Positions 52,916 to 61,667 of a stretch of DNA of 64,000 bases are shown here, piece by piece. Source of the stretch: Ramlibacter monticola (GTDB lineage Bacteria > Pseudomonadota > Gammaproteobacteria > Burkholderiales > Burkholderiaceae_C); contig NZ_JAEQNE010000006.1 in assembly GCF_016722785.1 (NCBI RefSeq), positions 62,001-126,000 of the forward strand, in the 5' to 3' direction. The position numbers and the translations under genes are program-made. Positions within the stretch are counted from its first letter, which is position 1; every line of letters starts with the position of its first letter. A model generated the notes under the pieces. The model saw only the letters and a list, made by a program, of their open reading frames with translations, was not told the DNA's origin and ran no database searches.

Positions 52916-53593
52916 CTAGCGGCCGCCGGGGTGGGTGTCCTCGAAGTCAGGCGGCTCGGGAGCCTGCGGCGGCTTGCGGGCGGTGTCCGCCATGGCGGCG
53001 TCGCGGATGGCGAACAGCGCCTGCAGGTCTTGCTCGATCTCGTCGTCGGGATGCGCCTGCTCTCCGCCTTCCGGCGCCGCGCGTGCGGCCTCGGCCGGCA
53101 CGACGGCGGCGGCGGCGCGGGCCGCGGCCAGGTTCCAGCTCTTGGGGTCGGGCATGTCCTCGGCCTTCACGCCCGTGAACTCCCAGCCCAGGCTCAGGAG
53201 CCAGTCGCGGCAGCGCGGCTCGAAGCGGGACAGTTCGCGCTCGAAGCCGTCCTGGAAGGGGAACACGTAGGGCAGCAGCCGCTCGTGCGCCTGCTTCACC
53301 ACGAAGTTGACGTGCAGGCCACGGCGGCCGGCGCGCGTGACGGCCGACAGGATGCGGCATTCGATCCAGTCGGACGGGATGCCGTGCTTGCGCATGGTGT
53401 CGCGCAGGATCACTTGCACGAGTTCGCGGCGCGGCGCGTTGCGCCCCGTCTGGGTGTCCCCGCTGTCCGGATCGTCCTCGAAGAACTGCGTGCTGGCCTG
53501 CGTCGACGGCGCGCTCTTCCTCTCCTCCCTGCTGGCGGGGGTGCTGTTCTTGAAAATGCGATCGATCAGACCCATGCGGGGATTCTGCTTCAT
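52916..53593 (-). CDS. Hypothetical protein coupled to an FHA gene
   Basis: 225 aa; the ATG at 53593 overlaps the stop of the FHA gene (ATGA), which decides the start over a Met six codons later. Low-complexity ends flank a central conserved-looking part (about 55-140: [60 protein letters not shown]). Soluble, no signal. Coupling to an FHA protein suggests a phospho-dependent partner. No family recognised. Confidence 0.65.
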   Translation of the reverse strand: MKQNPRMGLIDRIFKNSTPASREERKSAPSTQASTQFFEDDPDSGDTQTGRNAPRRELVQVILRDTMRKHGIPSDWIECRILSAVTRAGRRGLHVNFVVKQAHERLLPYVFPFQDGFERELSRFEPRCRDWLLSLGWEFTGVKAEDMPDPKSWNLAAARAAAAVVPAEAARAAPEGGEQAHPDDEIEQDLQALFAIRDAAMADTARKPPQAPEPPDFEDTHPGGR

Positions 53594-54204
53594 TCCCTGA
53601 GCTGGAACTGCATGCGGGTGCCCGCGAGCTCCAGGATGTCCGAGTCGGTGAGTTGGACGGGTTCCGTGCTGAAGGGAGCGCCGTTGAGCAGGGGCGCCGT
53701 CGGCCCGCCGAGATGCGTGACGAAGAAGCCGCCGCGCCGGTGCGCCACCGAGACGACGCAGACGCCCGGCTTGCCGAAGGTGGTGACCGCCTTCACCACG
53801 GGCATCTCCAGCCCGGCGGACGAGCCGTTCTTGACGGAGAGGGTGGCTTGCAGTTGCGGCGGATCCACGCTGAGCATGTGGGTGCCGCCGCCGAAGGAGC
53901 TGGGCTCCTCGCTGGCCTGCAGGTACTTGATGCGGTAGGGGCCGATGGCGATCACGTCGCCGTCCTGCAGTTGCGTGCGCTCCTTGAGCATGCGGTCGTT
54001 GACGTAGGTGCCGTTGGTGCTCCCCAGGTCCTGGAGGAAGACGTCCGCCACGCCGACCAGGTCGAAGGCGCAATGGCTGCCGCTCACCACCATCGTATCG
54101 AGCACGATGTCGTTTTCCGGCTTGCGGCCCAGCGTCGTGCGGTCCTTGTGCAGGAACACGTGCTTGACCTCGACGCCCTTGACGCTCGCTATGAGCTGCG
54201 GCAT
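53590..54204 (-). CDS. FHA domain protein with two FHA-like domains
   Basis: 204 aa. The N-terminal FHA (about 20-95) has the conserved elements TTLGRKPENDIVL, SGSHCAFD and DLGSTNGTYVND, so it should bind phosphothreonine. A second FHA-like fold (about 115-200) has VTTFGKPGVCVVSVA and PTAPLLNGAPF but without the SxxH motif, and is probably degenerate. Cytoplasmic. Two-gene operon with the 225-aa protein. No Ser/Thr kinase gene is adjacent. Confidence 0.85.
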   Translation of the reverse strand: MPQLIASVKGVEVKHVFLHKDRTTLGRKPENDIVLDTMVVSGSHCAFDLVGVADVFLQDLGSTNGTYVNDRMLKERTQLQDGDVIAIGPYRIKYLQASEEPSSFGGGTHMLSVDPPQLQATLSVKNGSSAGLEMPVVKAVTTFGKPGVCVVSVAHRRGGFFVTHLGGPTAPLLNGAPFSTEPVQLTDSDILELAGTRMQFQLRE

Positions 54205-54283
54205 GTGCACCCTCCGGGCTGCGCTGCGACCCCGGCACCATGCTAGCGCCGCGGCGGGACCGCCACAAGGAGGTTTGTGAGGG

Positions 54284-54913
54284 CTAGATGTACCCGACCA
54301 CCTGCGGCACGTTGCGCAGGTGCAGCGCGAGGCCCAGGGCGGCCATGTGGTTGCCGTTGCGCCCGAGGATGCGTTCGGCCAGCGGCAGGAACACGGTTTC
54401 CTCGTAGCGGGCATGGCGCAGGAAGGCCCGCACCAGTTCCTCCATGATCTCGGCGTCGACCTCGGCGCGGTTGCCGCGCGCGGCCGCGCGCACGGAGGGC
54501 TCCAGGCGCTTCCACAGCCCTTCGACCTCGCGGTGTTCGGCGACCAGTCGCTCGATCATGCCGCGCACCGCCTTGCGCTCGTTGGCGTTGGCGCTCTGCA
54601 GCACGGCGGGGAACAGCTCGGCTTCCTCCTCCGCGTGGTGCGGCAGGATGGCGGTGCGGAACAGCTCCAGCGTGCTCTGCGCCACCTGGCGGGCGTGGTT
54701 GGCGGCATCCACCAGTTCGGGCAGGCGGGCCGTGCCTTCCAGCTGCGTGACGATCCCGAGGTGGCAGCGGGTGAAGGAGGTCAGCGGGGTTTCCGCTGGC
54801 ATCTCCAGCGCCGCGCCGGAGTCCGCTGCCTGCGGCGGCGTGAGGGTGGGCTCGTTCGCGGACGTGCGTTCCAGCTGGCTCGGCGCGACGGGCTCGGGCT
54901 GCAGGCTTCTCAT
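54284..54913 (-). CDS. Hemerythrin-domain protein
   Basis: 209 aa. HHE-type four-helix bundle at about 45-195 with iron ligands in TRCHLGIV, LPHHAEEEAELFPA, EHREVEGLW and RHARYEETVFLPLAE. The N-terminal 40 residues are disordered. Such proteins bind O2 or NO at a di-iron site, or protect Fe-S clusters. It is divergent from the universal stress gene, with an FNR-type box between, consistent with expression at low oxygen. Confidence 0.85.
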   Translation of the reverse strand: MRSLQPEPVAPSQLERTSANEPTLTPPQAADSGAALEMPAETPLTSFTRCHLGIVTQLEGTARLPELVDAANHARQVAQSTLELFRTAILPHHAEEEAELFPAVLQSANANERKAVRGMIERLVAEHREVEGLWKRLEPSVRAAARGNRAEVDAEIMEELVRAFLRHARYEETVFLPLAERILGRNGNHMAALGLALHLRNVPQVVGYI

Positions 54914-54971
54914 GGGCTCGTGGCTCCTGGGTCGTGATGGCGCCATGTTGCCCCCGACCCCGCTGCGGCAC

Positions 54972-54985
54972 TTGATACACGTCAA
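54972..54985. promoter_or_regulatory. FNR/Anr box TTGATACACGTCAA
   Basis: Matches TTGAT-N4-ATCAA with one change (GTCAA). It lies 59 bp upstream of the hemerythrin start and 60 bp upstream of uspA, roughly central to both divergent genes. This is the strongest match to a named regulator site seen in the window. Confidence 0.7.
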
Positions 54986-55044
54986 CCGGCCTGCTCGGGG
55001 GCGCCTGCACCATGGCGCTATCGAAAAGCACAAGGAGGTCCCGC

Positions 55045-55482
55045 ATGTTCCGCCACATCCTGTTCGCCACCGACGGCTCTTCCGCTTCGGAGCACGCCTC
55101 CCAGGTGGCGGTGGACCTGGCCCGGGTGCACGGCGCCCGCCTGACGGCGCTCTACGTGGTCGATCCCTACCCCTACCTCGGCGTGGGCGAGGCCAATCCG
55201 CTCGGCTTCCAGGCCTACATGGGCGCGGCGCTGCAGCACGCCGCGGAAGCGCACAACAAGGTGGCCGCGCTGTGCGAGCAGGCGCCCGCCGTCCCCTTCC
55301 AGGCCCGGCTCGCCGAGGATGTCGCCGCGGCGACCGGCATCGTGCAGTCGGCCCGCCAGGTCGAGGCCGACCTGATCGTCGTCGGCTCGCACGGCCGCAC
55401 CGGCGTCGCCCGCCTGATGCTGGGCAGCGTCGCCAGCAAGGTGGTGGCGGAGTCGCCGATCCCGGTGCTGGTGGCGCGGTAA
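55045..55482 (+). CDS. Universal stress protein, UspA family
   Basis: 145 aa single Usp domain. MFRHILFATDGSSASEHASQ at the start. ATP-binding motif G-x2-G-x9-G-S/T is complete in GSHGRTGVARLMLGSVASKV, so it is an ATP-binding type. Start fixed by AAGGAGGT five bases before the ATG. Divergent from hemerythrin under an FNR-type box. Probably supports survival at low oxygen, as Anr-controlled Usp proteins do in Pseudomonas. Confidence 0.9.
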   Translation: MFRHILFATDGSSASEHASQVAVDLARVHGARLTALYVVDPYPYLGVGEANPLGFQAYMGAALQHAAEAHNKVAALCEQAPAVPFQARLAEDVAAATGIVQSARQVEADLIVVGSHGRTGVARLMLGSVASKVVAESPIPVLVAR

Positions 55483-55537
55483 CGCGCCAGCCCCGCGCGG
55501 GCGTCGTCGTTCCAGAGGGGGCGGAGACCCGGCCCCT

Positions 55538-56440
55538 CTACGCCAGCACGCTGGCCCCGGCCTCGCGCAGCCGCCCCAGGACCTCGTCCCAGCGCTGCGT
55601 GTGCTCGGCGTGCAGCCGGCTGCCCTGCTCCAGCACCGGCTGGAACTTCCAGCCCTTCACCGGCGCCGCCTCGAACCACTGGCGCGCCCGCTGGTGCACG
55701 ATCCACAGCGGCGTGCGCCACGCGCCCCAGGGCTCCGCGGTGCGTGCCAGGTCCGGGCTGGACTCCAGCGCGCCGGCGGCGTAAGTCAGGAGGCCGTAGC
55801 GGCGCGGCGTCGAGGGCTGGCGCGGGCCGTCGTCGAAGGTCTCGAAGACCGTCTGGTCCTCCAGCGCCGCCGGCAGCAGTTCGCGCGCGACCAGGTGGTG
55901 GCCGCCCTCGTGCCCGCTGCCCGTGTCGGCGTGCAGCAGCGGGCGCAGTTCGAATCCGGTCAGCCCGCTGCCCCGCAGCGCCTGCGCCACCTGCGGGCCG
56001 ACCACGTATTCGCCGGTCCAGTCGTCCACGTGGCTGATCGCGCTGCCCGCCACCGGCTTGCTCAGGAAGATCTTCTGCGGCAGCCGCACCGACCAGCGGC
56101 TGGCGGTGGGATGCAGGCTGTCCGAATGGTAGGCGGCCATGGTGGCCTTGGAATCGGCCCGCGTCTGCGCGATGGTCGAACGGCACAGGGCCTCGAGGCG
56201 GCTCGACGCCGCCAGGTCCGCGGGGCTGCACTGCAAGTCGCGCAGGAAGCTCACGGGCTCGCCGTCGGCGAGTTCCAGCAGGCGCGGCAGCACCGGCCCG
56301 GAGGCATCGAAGAACTTGGGGAACAGGAAGCCGAGGGCGGGGTGCGCCTTGGCGCCGAGGGTGCGGGCCAGGGCTTCGTCCGCCCCGAGGCGTTGCGCCA
56401 GGCCGGGGCTGCAGGGTCGCAGCGCGAGCATGATCTTCAT
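55538..56440 (-). CDS. Hypothetical protein, 300 aa
   Basis: 300 aa from the ATG at 56440 (MKIMLALRPCSPGLAQRLG). Soluble, no signal. Features: FLFPKFFDASGPVLPRLLEL (about 40-60), SVRLPQKIFLSKPVAG, DWTGEYVVGPQVAQALRGSG, ELRPLLHADTGSGHEGGHHL, and WKFQPVLEQGSRLHAE. The centre, with VVGPQVAQALRGSGLTGFEL, resembles the layout of Imm11/SitI-type immunity proteins (a conserved interactor strand-helix), but there is no toxin gene nearby, so this is weak. Divergent from the YbfB/YjiJ MFS gene. Confidence 0.55.
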   Translation of the reverse strand: MKIMLALRPCSPGLAQRLGADEALARTLGAKAHPALGFLFPKFFDASGPVLPRLLELADGEPVSFLRDLQCSPADLAASSRLEALCRSTIAQTRADSKATMAAYHSDSLHPTASRWSVRLPQKIFLSKPVAGSAISHVDDWTGEYVVGPQVAQALRGSGLTGFELRPLLHADTGSGHEGGHHLVARELLPAALEDQTVFETFDDGPRQPSTPRRYGLLTYAAGALESSPDLARTAEPWGAWRTPLWIVHQRARQWFEAAPVKGWKFQPVLEQGSRLHAEHTQRWDEVLGRLREAGASVLA

Positions 56441-56511
56441 GGCCGCTGATGGTAGCGGCAGCCGCGCCGTCGCCGCGTCGGCCAATGCCGCGTGCGACAC
56501 TTGCCCGCCCC

Positions 56512-57795
56512 ATGCCCGCCTCCCGTCCCCTCCCCAGCCCCCTCGCCATCGCCCTGGCGGGGCTCGTCTCCCTGGGGGTCGCGATGGGCATCGGCCGATT
56601 CGCCTTCACGCCGCTGCTGCCGATGATGCTGGCGGAGGGCACGGTCAGCATCCCCGGGGCCAGCCTGCTGGCCAGCGCGAACTACCTCGGTTACCTGGTG
56701 GGCGCGCTCGCCTGCACCTTCCAGCCCTGGATCGCGCGCCGCCTCGGGCGCGGCGGCGCCGTGAACGCCCCGCGCACGGTGCGCGCGGCGCTGGTGGCGA
56801 CCGCCCTGCTGACGCTGGGCATGGCGTGGCAGCCGCCGGCGGCGTGGCCGGCCCTGCGCTTTGCCGCGGGCGTGGCCAGCGCCGTCGCCTTCCTCTACAC
56901 CTCGGCCTGGTGCCTCGAGCAGCTCGCGCGGCGCGACCAGCCGGCCATGGGCGCCCTGATCTACGTGGGCCCCGGCGCGGGCATCGTGGCCAGCGGGCTG
57001 GCGGCCACGGGGCTGGTCGCCCTCGGCGCGGCGGCGACGGTCGGCTGGCTGACGTTCGCGGTGCTGGCGGCGGCGCTCACCGCCCTGGCCTGGCCGGTGT
57101 TCCACCCGCGCAACGCGGTGCCGGCGCCCATGGTGGCCGCGAGCGGGCCGGCCGCCGCGCCGGCGCCCGCGCCCGCCGGGACGACCGAAGTCGGAGCGCT
57201 CACCCTCGCCTACGGGCTGGCCGGGATCGGCTACATCATCACCGCCACCTTCCTGCCGGTGATCGCGCGGCAGGCCCTGCCCGGATCGCACTGGCTGGAC
57301 CTGTTCTGGCCCCTGCTGGGGGCCGGCGTGATGGCCGGCGCGGTGCTTGCGTCGCGCCTGCGCGGCGGCGGCGACCTGCGCCTGCGGCTGGCGGCCTGCT
57401 ATGCGATCCAGGCGGTGGGCGTCGCGTCCAGCATCGTCTCGCCGACGCTCGCCGGCTTCGCGATCGGCAGCCTGCTGGTGGGACTGCCGTTCACGACCAT
57501 CACCTTCTTCGCCATGCAGGAGGCGCGCCGGCTGCGCCCGCAGCACGCCGCCAGCACCATGGGCCTGCTCACCGCGATGTACGGCGTGGGGCAGATCGCG
57601 GGCCCGCCGCTGGCGGCCTGGCTGGTGGCGCGCAGTCGCACGGCGGCCGAAGGCTTCGCGCTGTCGCTGTGGATCGCCAGCGGGATCCTGCTGGCGGGCG
57701 CGCTCCTCTACGTGGGGCTGGCGCGCGCCTACCCCGTGCTCAGCGCGCCGCGACCTGCGTCGGCGCGGCGCGGCTCAGTGCGGGATACGGGTTGA
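56512..57795 (+). CDS. YbfB/YjiJ-family MFS transporter
   Basis: 427 aa with about 12 helices; central loop about 195-225 is Pro/Ala-rich. The opening GLVSLGVAMGIGRFAFTPLLPMML is the family hallmark. PSLVGP-type motif YVGPGAGIVASGL follows helix 5. Substrate unknown. Its last 56 bp overlap the convergent M23 peptidase gene, an unusually long overlap for convergent genes. Confidence 0.87.
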   Translation: MPASRPLPSPLAIALAGLVSLGVAMGIGRFAFTPLLPMMLAEGTVSIPGASLLASANYLGYLVGALACTFQPWIARRLGRGGAVNAPRTVRAALVATALLTLGMAWQPPAAWPALRFAAGVASAVAFLYTSAWCLEQLARRDQPAMGALIYVGPGAGIVASGLAATGLVALGAAATVGWLTFAVLAAALTALAWPVFHPRNAVPAPMVAASGPAAAPAPAPAGTTEVGALTLAYGLAGIGYIITATFLPVIARQALPGSHWLDLFWPLLGAGVMAGAVLASRLRGGGDLRLRLAACYAIQAVGVASSIVSPTLAGFAIGSLLVGLPFTTITFFAMQEARRLRPQHAASTMGLLTAMYGVGQIAGPPLAAWLVARSRTAAEGFALSLWIASGILLAGALLYVGLARAYPVLSAPRPASARRGSVRDTG

Positions 57796-58657
57796 TCGCC
57801 TCGCCCTGCCACCACTTCGGCGGCGAGCCGAGCCGGAACACCGCGAAGTGCAGGTGCGGCGTCCCCGGATCCGCGTTGCCGGTGCTGCCCACGTAGCCGA
57901 TCAGGTCGCCGCGCTTCACGTCCATGCCTTCGCGCACGCCCGGCGCGTAGCGCGCGAGGTGCGCGTAGTAGTAGCAAAGCCGCCCCTGCGGGTCGAACTG
58001 GTACACCGTGAGCCCGCCGGGCTTGCTGGTGAACAGCTTGGCGACGCGGCCGTCGTCCACGGCGACCACCGGCGTGCCCGTGGGCGCCAGGATGTCGATC
58101 GCCTCGTGCCGGCGGCTGCCGCGGCTCTGCTCGTAGTTGTCGCGCAGGGTGGCCGGGAGGATGCCCGCCACCGGCACTTCGAGCGGACGCTGCGCGAGCA
58201 GCTGCGCACCCTGCGCATCGCCCGGGTCGCGCACGGCGGGCAGGTCGGCGGCCGAGAGCTTCTGCGGCGCGCTGGCCGCGGACGCCGGTTCGGCGGTCGC
58301 GCCGCCGCCGGCGGGTGCGTGGAACTGCCCCATCTCGGTCATCGCGGCGCTGCCCTCCGCTGCGGGCGGCGGCGCCGGCTGCGCATTCGGATCGGCGGGC
58401 GGCGCGCCCATGGCGCTGGTTTCCGGTGCGGGGGCTTGCGCCGCCGGTGCGGGCGTGCCCGCGACCTGCGCAGCCGTGCCGCCCTCGACGGGGGCCGCCG
58501 CCTGCGGCGCAGGGGTCGCCTCGCCGCCACGCAGCACTGTGTCGTCCGGCAGCGAGGCCTGCGGCGGCTGCACGGTGGTGACGGGGGCCGACTGGTCGCA
58601 GGCCTGCAGGCCCAGGACCGCCAGCGCGGCGAGCAGGCCCAGGCGCCAGGTCCTCAT
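57740..58657 (-). CDS. M23 family metallopeptidase lipoprotein
   Basis: 305 aa from the ATG at 58657. Lipobox LGLQAC (Cys about 20). Residues 25-150 are an Ala/Pro-rich linker. The LytM/M23 domain about 175-290 keeps the zinc ligands: RRHEAIDI (H, D) and HLHFAVF (HxH). It should cut peptidoglycan cross-bridges or activate amidases from the outer membrane. Its start overlaps the L,D-transpeptidase stop (ATGA), so they are one operon. Convergent overlap with the MFS gene at the 3' end. Confidence 0.88.
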   Translation of the reverse strand: MRTWRLGLLAALAVLGLQACDQSAPVTTVQPPQASLPDDTVLRGGEATPAPQAAAPVEGGTAAQVAGTPAPAAQAPAPETSAMGAPPADPNAQPAPPPAAEGSAAMTEMGQFHAPAGGGATAEPASAASAPQKLSAADLPAVRDPGDAQGAQLLAQRPLEVPVAGILPATLRDNYEQSRGSRRHEAIDILAPTGTPVVAVDDGRVAKLFTSKPGGLTVYQFDPQGRLCYYYAHLARYAPGVREGMDVKRGDLIGYVGSTGNADPGTPHLHFAVFRLGSPPKWWQGEAINPYPALSRAAPTQVAAR

Positions 58658-59709
58658 GCCTGCACCTCCACCGTCATGCCGGGGCCGGCGAGCGTCGACA
58701 GGCGCAGCACGTCCCAGTTGGTGAGCCGCACGCAGCCGTTGGTGGTGACCCGCGCCATCTGCGAGGGCTCGGCGGTGCCGTGAATGCCCGCGTGTTCCTT
58801 GCTCAGGCCCAGCCACATCACGCCCACGGGGTTGTTGGGCCCGGGCGGCAGCTTCAGCTTCTGGTCGCTCTTGGGATTGCGCAGCAGCGACGGGTCGTAG
58901 CTGTAGTCGGGGTTCTTGGCCTTGCTCACGATCTGCAGCGTGCCCAGTGGCAACGGCGGTTCGCCCAGGCTGACCGGGAAGGCGCCCAGCACCTTGCCGC
59001 CGTCGCCCAGGAGGTACAGCAGCTTGTCGGACTTGTCGATGCGGAGCGCGGTCAGGCCCGCCGGCGCCGTGGCCGCGCGGCCCACGTCGGTGACGACCAG
59101 CGCCTGCCCTGCCTGCAGCGGCCGGTCCTTGTTCAGGGCGGCGAGCAGCTTGGGGCTCATGTGGAAGCGCTCGCCGATCGCTTCGCCAAGGCTCTCGTAG
59201 GCCAGCGACGGCAGCTGCGCCTGCTGCTCGGGGTCCTCCGACAGCTTGACGTAGGGCCCGGCGATGTCGGCATCGGTCAGCACGTAGCTCGCGAACGCCG
59301 GGGCCTGCTGCGGCGCCAGGGCCTGCCAGGTGGGCTCGTCCATCTTGCCCGTCACGGGCAGCCCGCGCGAGGTCTGGAAGGCGTTCACCGCGCGCGTCAT
59401 GTTGGAGCCGAAGCTGCCGTCGATCTCGCCCACGGAGAACCAGGCCCGATCGAGCAGCACCTGCGCCCGGATCACCGCCGGCCCCTTGGCGCCCTGCGCC
59501 AGCACCGGCATTGCGGCGTCGGCATTGAGCTGCGCGAGGTGCTGCATGGCGTCGGCGGGGAATGGGGTCGGCACGATGGCCACCGGCTTCGCCGGGGTGG
59601 CGTGGCGGTTCTTGTGCTGCGGGGCCGCCGGCGCCGTGGCCGGCAGGGCGGCCAGGCCCAGCGGCAGGGCCAGGGCGAGCGCGCGCAGGAGAGGTGAATG
59701 CTTTGGCAT
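58654..59709 (-). CDS. L,D-transpeptidase (YkuD) with peptidoglycan-binding domain
   Basis: 351 aa. Signal peptide about 1-29. A peptidoglycan-binding domain (about 68-125: [40 protein letters not shown]) is followed by a LysM-like stretch and a YkuD domain (about 215-350). The YkuD catalytic end reads HGTAEPSQM and [12 protein letters not shown]; Ser of the usual SxGC is Thr here, but the Cys and Arg are kept. It forms 3-3 cross-links or anchors proteins. Start ATG at 59709 with GGAG upstream. First gene of the operon with the M23 peptidase. Confidence 0.9.
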   Translation of the reverse strand: MPKHSPLLRALALALPLGLAALPATAPAAPQHKNRHATPAKPVAIVPTPFPADAMQHLAQLNADAAMPVLAQGAKGPAVIRAQVLLDRAWFSVGEIDGSFGSNMTRAVNAFQTSRGLPVTGKMDEPTWQALAPQQAPAFASYVLTDADIAGPYVKLSEDPEQQAQLPSLAYESLGEAIGERFHMSPKLLAALNKDRPLQAGQALVVTDVGRAATAPAGLTALRIDKSDKLLYLLGDGGKVLGAFPVSLGEPPLPLGTLQIVSKAKNPDYSYDPSLLRNPKSDQKLKLPPGPNNPVGVMWLGLSKEHAGIHGTAEPSQMARVTTNGCVRLTNWDVLRLSTLAGPGMTVEVQA

Positions 59710-59809
59710 GGCAGGACTCCGTGAAGGATGTCCTACCGTAGTGCTGCTGCGACCGCGCTCCTGTAGTCGCGGAGCGAAGGGCGCGGTCGGCGGCGGCTGT
59801 CCCCGGGGC

Positions 59810-60097
59810 TCAGGGGTCGATCGGAGCAAGTGCCATGCACTCCAGGACCTGCACCGAGGGCCACACCCGCGGATGGCTGTTGACCCAGCTGCGCCCGAGG
59901 TACTGCGACACGGACGCGCTACCCAGCACACCTGCCAGGGTGCCGGCCCGGGCGGCCCTCCGCAGGGCATGGGCGCTGCGCATGACCTCCTCGCTCTCGG
60001 CGCCGCCCGGCCCGCCGGCCTCGGCGTTCCACTCCCGCTGGATCGCGACTATGAGCTTCGCCGCGGCGAGTTCCAGCGGCACGACAACGCGCGGCAT
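59810..60097 (-). CDS. Hypothetical protein, 95 aa
   Basis: 95 aa from the ATG at 60097 with GGAGG five bases upstream and TATAAC (plus strand 60128-60133) as a -10 candidate about 30 bp earlier. N-terminus [20 protein letters not shown] then a hydrophilic stretch, then [20 protein letters not shown]. No recognised domain, signal or membrane segment. It has its own promoter and lies between two operons. Confidence 0.5.
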   Translation of the reverse strand: MPRVVVPLELAAAKLIVAIQREWNAEAGGPGGAESEEVMRSAHALRRAARAGTLAGVLGSASVSQYLGRSWVNSHPRVWPSVQVLECMALAPIDP

Positions 60098-60127
60098 CAC
60101 CACCTCCACAAGCTTGCACCCTGCCCC

Positions 60128-60133
60128 GTTATA
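60128..60133 (-). promoter_or_regulatory. -10-like TATAAC before the 95-aa gene
   Basis: On the minus strand, TATAAC is 30 bases upstream of the ATG at 60097. A weak AGCCTT stands in the -35 position. Confidence 0.35.
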
Positions 60134-60166
60134 GCGCCGCGCCGGCGGGAAAGGCTCTGCGCAAGC

Positions 60167-60859
60167 TCAAGAAATTCCCGGCTCGCGCGCCACGTCCGAA
60201 AGGAAGTCGCTGGAACTGAGGGCGCTGAGCGTCCCGGCCTCCGCCAGCCAGCGCGGGTAGCGCAGGCGGAAGTCCGCCACCAGTTCCGCCAACGGCACGT
60301 CGGCGTAGCGGCCGCGATCCGCCAGGTATTCCATGTGCCGCTGCCCGGAGCGGTCGAAGGCGTGGTAGATCGAGTCCTCGCGGCCGTCGAACTCCAGCGG
60401 ATGCAGGCCGAAGCGCTCGCACAGCGCGAGGTTGAAGGCGGGCGTCGCCTTGACCCAGCTCCCGTCGATCCACACGTCGGCATAGCCATGCCAGGTGAAG
60501 ACGTCCGTCTCCATGGTCTCGCGCATGCGCTGCGTGGACAGGTGGTTGCGCACGTCGGCGAAGCCCATGCGCGCGGGGATGCCGGCGGCGCGGCAGGCGG
60601 CCGCCATCAGCGCCGCCTTCGTGACGCACCAGCCGTAGCCGATCTCCAGCACGGTGCTGGCGCGCATGCCGCGCGGGCTCAGGTCGATGCGGTACGGGTC
60701 GTAGCGGAAGCGGTCGCGCACCGCGTAGTACAGCGCCACGGCACGCTCGCGCGCGTTGCCGCCTTCGGCGTGGCGGGCGGCGAACTCGCGCACCGCCGGG
60801 TGGTCGCTGTCCACGAGGTCCGTGGCGGCGAGGGAGGACTGGGGATCGTCGATGGTCAT
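60167..60859 (-). CDS. Transglutaminase-like domain protein
   Basis: 230 aa. Papain-fold transglutaminase-like core: Cys in EIGYGWCVTKAALMAA (about 88), His in FTWHGYADVWIDG (about 136), Asp/Asn in KATPAFN (about 150). Opens DSDHPAVREFAARHA as common for the family. Cytoplasmic, no signal. Likely a cysteine protease or amide-cutting enzyme, not a cross-linker. Begins 10 bp after the hydratase and is the last gene of the operon read from the right edge. Confidence 0.82.
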   Translation of the reverse strand: MTIDDPQSSLAATDLVDSDHPAVREFAARHAEGGNARERAVALYYAVRDRFRYDPYRIDLSPRGMRASTVLEIGYGWCVTKAALMAAACRAAGIPARMGFADVRNHLSTQRMRETMETDVFTWHGYADVWIDGSWVKATPAFNLALCERFGLHPLEFDGREDSIYHAFDRSGQRHMEYLADRGRYADVPLAELVADFRLRYPRWLAEAGTLSALSSSDFLSDVAREPGIS

Positions 60860-60869
60860 GCGGTGGGTC

Positions 60870-61658
60870 TCAGACGAATCGCACCGCGAGCGGCGCAAGG
60901 GGTGGATCGAAGGCGGCGCGCCACTGCTCGCCGCGATGGACCGGCCAGGCGTCGGTCCAGGTGCCGGTGGTCACGACGTCGCCGGGCAGCAGGTCGGGCG
61001 CGCCGGGGCAGTCGCGCAGCGCGCCCAGGAAATGCGCCAGCGCGTGCAGGGGGCCCTCCAGCACGTTGGCGCCGGCGCCTTCGTCGATGCGCTCGCCGCC
61101 CCGGGACAGGGTGATGCGCGCGGCCGCCAGCCGCGCGTCGAAGGCGGCGCCGCCGCCGGCCGCGAGCGGATCGACCGCGATCCTGGGCCCCGCCAGCAGC
61201 CGGGCGTGCAGGCCGCTGTCCGCCACGGTGTCGGCCGCGGTGAACTTCCAGTCCTTCATGTGCGACTGCACGATCTCGAAGCCGGGCGCCATCCACTCGA
61301 CGCAGGCCAGCAGCTGGTCCAGCGTGGCGCGCGCCGGCGGCGTGGCCTTGAGGCCGAACACGCACTCCGGCTCGATGCGCGGCTGGCAGGTGCCGGCCAG
61401 CGCGATCTCGCCCTCGCCTTCGCAGAAGGACAGGGTCGTGTTCCAGACGGTGCCCCAGATCGGCCCGTAGACGCCGTAGCGCTCCCAGATCGTGCGGTTG
61501 GTGAAACCCACCTTGAAGCCGCGCGGCTGCTCGCCGCGCCGGATGCGCAGCTGGCGCACGGTCAGCGCCCGCTCGTAGGCCTCGCCCACGTCCAGCCCGC
61601 AGCCCTGCGGCCAGGGGGTGGCATCGTCCAGGTGCCGCAGGAGCGATTCCGGCTTCAT
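60870..61658 (-). CDS. 2-keto-4-pentenoate hydratase/fumarylacetoacetase-like protein
   Basis: 262 aa, HpcG/MhpD-like. Metal-binding acidic triad in RIEPECVFGL (Glu-x-Glu) and later Glu in FEIVQSHMKDW. Cap: RGFKVGFTNRTIWERYGV at the N-terminus. C-terminal DVVTTGTWTDAWPV loop. Members hydrate 2-oxopent-4-enoates or decarboxylate oxalocrotonate in aromatic catabolism. With an SDR, a GST and a Bug receptor upstream it may belong to a ring-cleavage route; the exact substrate is unknown. Confidence 0.8.
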   Translation of the reverse strand: MKPESLLRHLDDATPWPQGCGLDVGEAYERALTVRQLRIRRGEQPRGFKVGFTNRTIWERYGVYGPIWGTVWNTTLSFCEGEGEIALAGTCQPRIEPECVFGLKATPPARATLDQLLACVEWMAPGFEIVQSHMKDWKFTAADTVADSGLHARLLAGPRIAVDPLAAGGGAAFDARLAAARITLSRGGERIDEGAGANVLEGPLHALAHFLGALRDCPGAPDLLPGDVVTTGTWTDAWPVHRGEQWRAAFDPPLAPLAVRFV

Positions 61659-61667
61659 GCCGACAGC

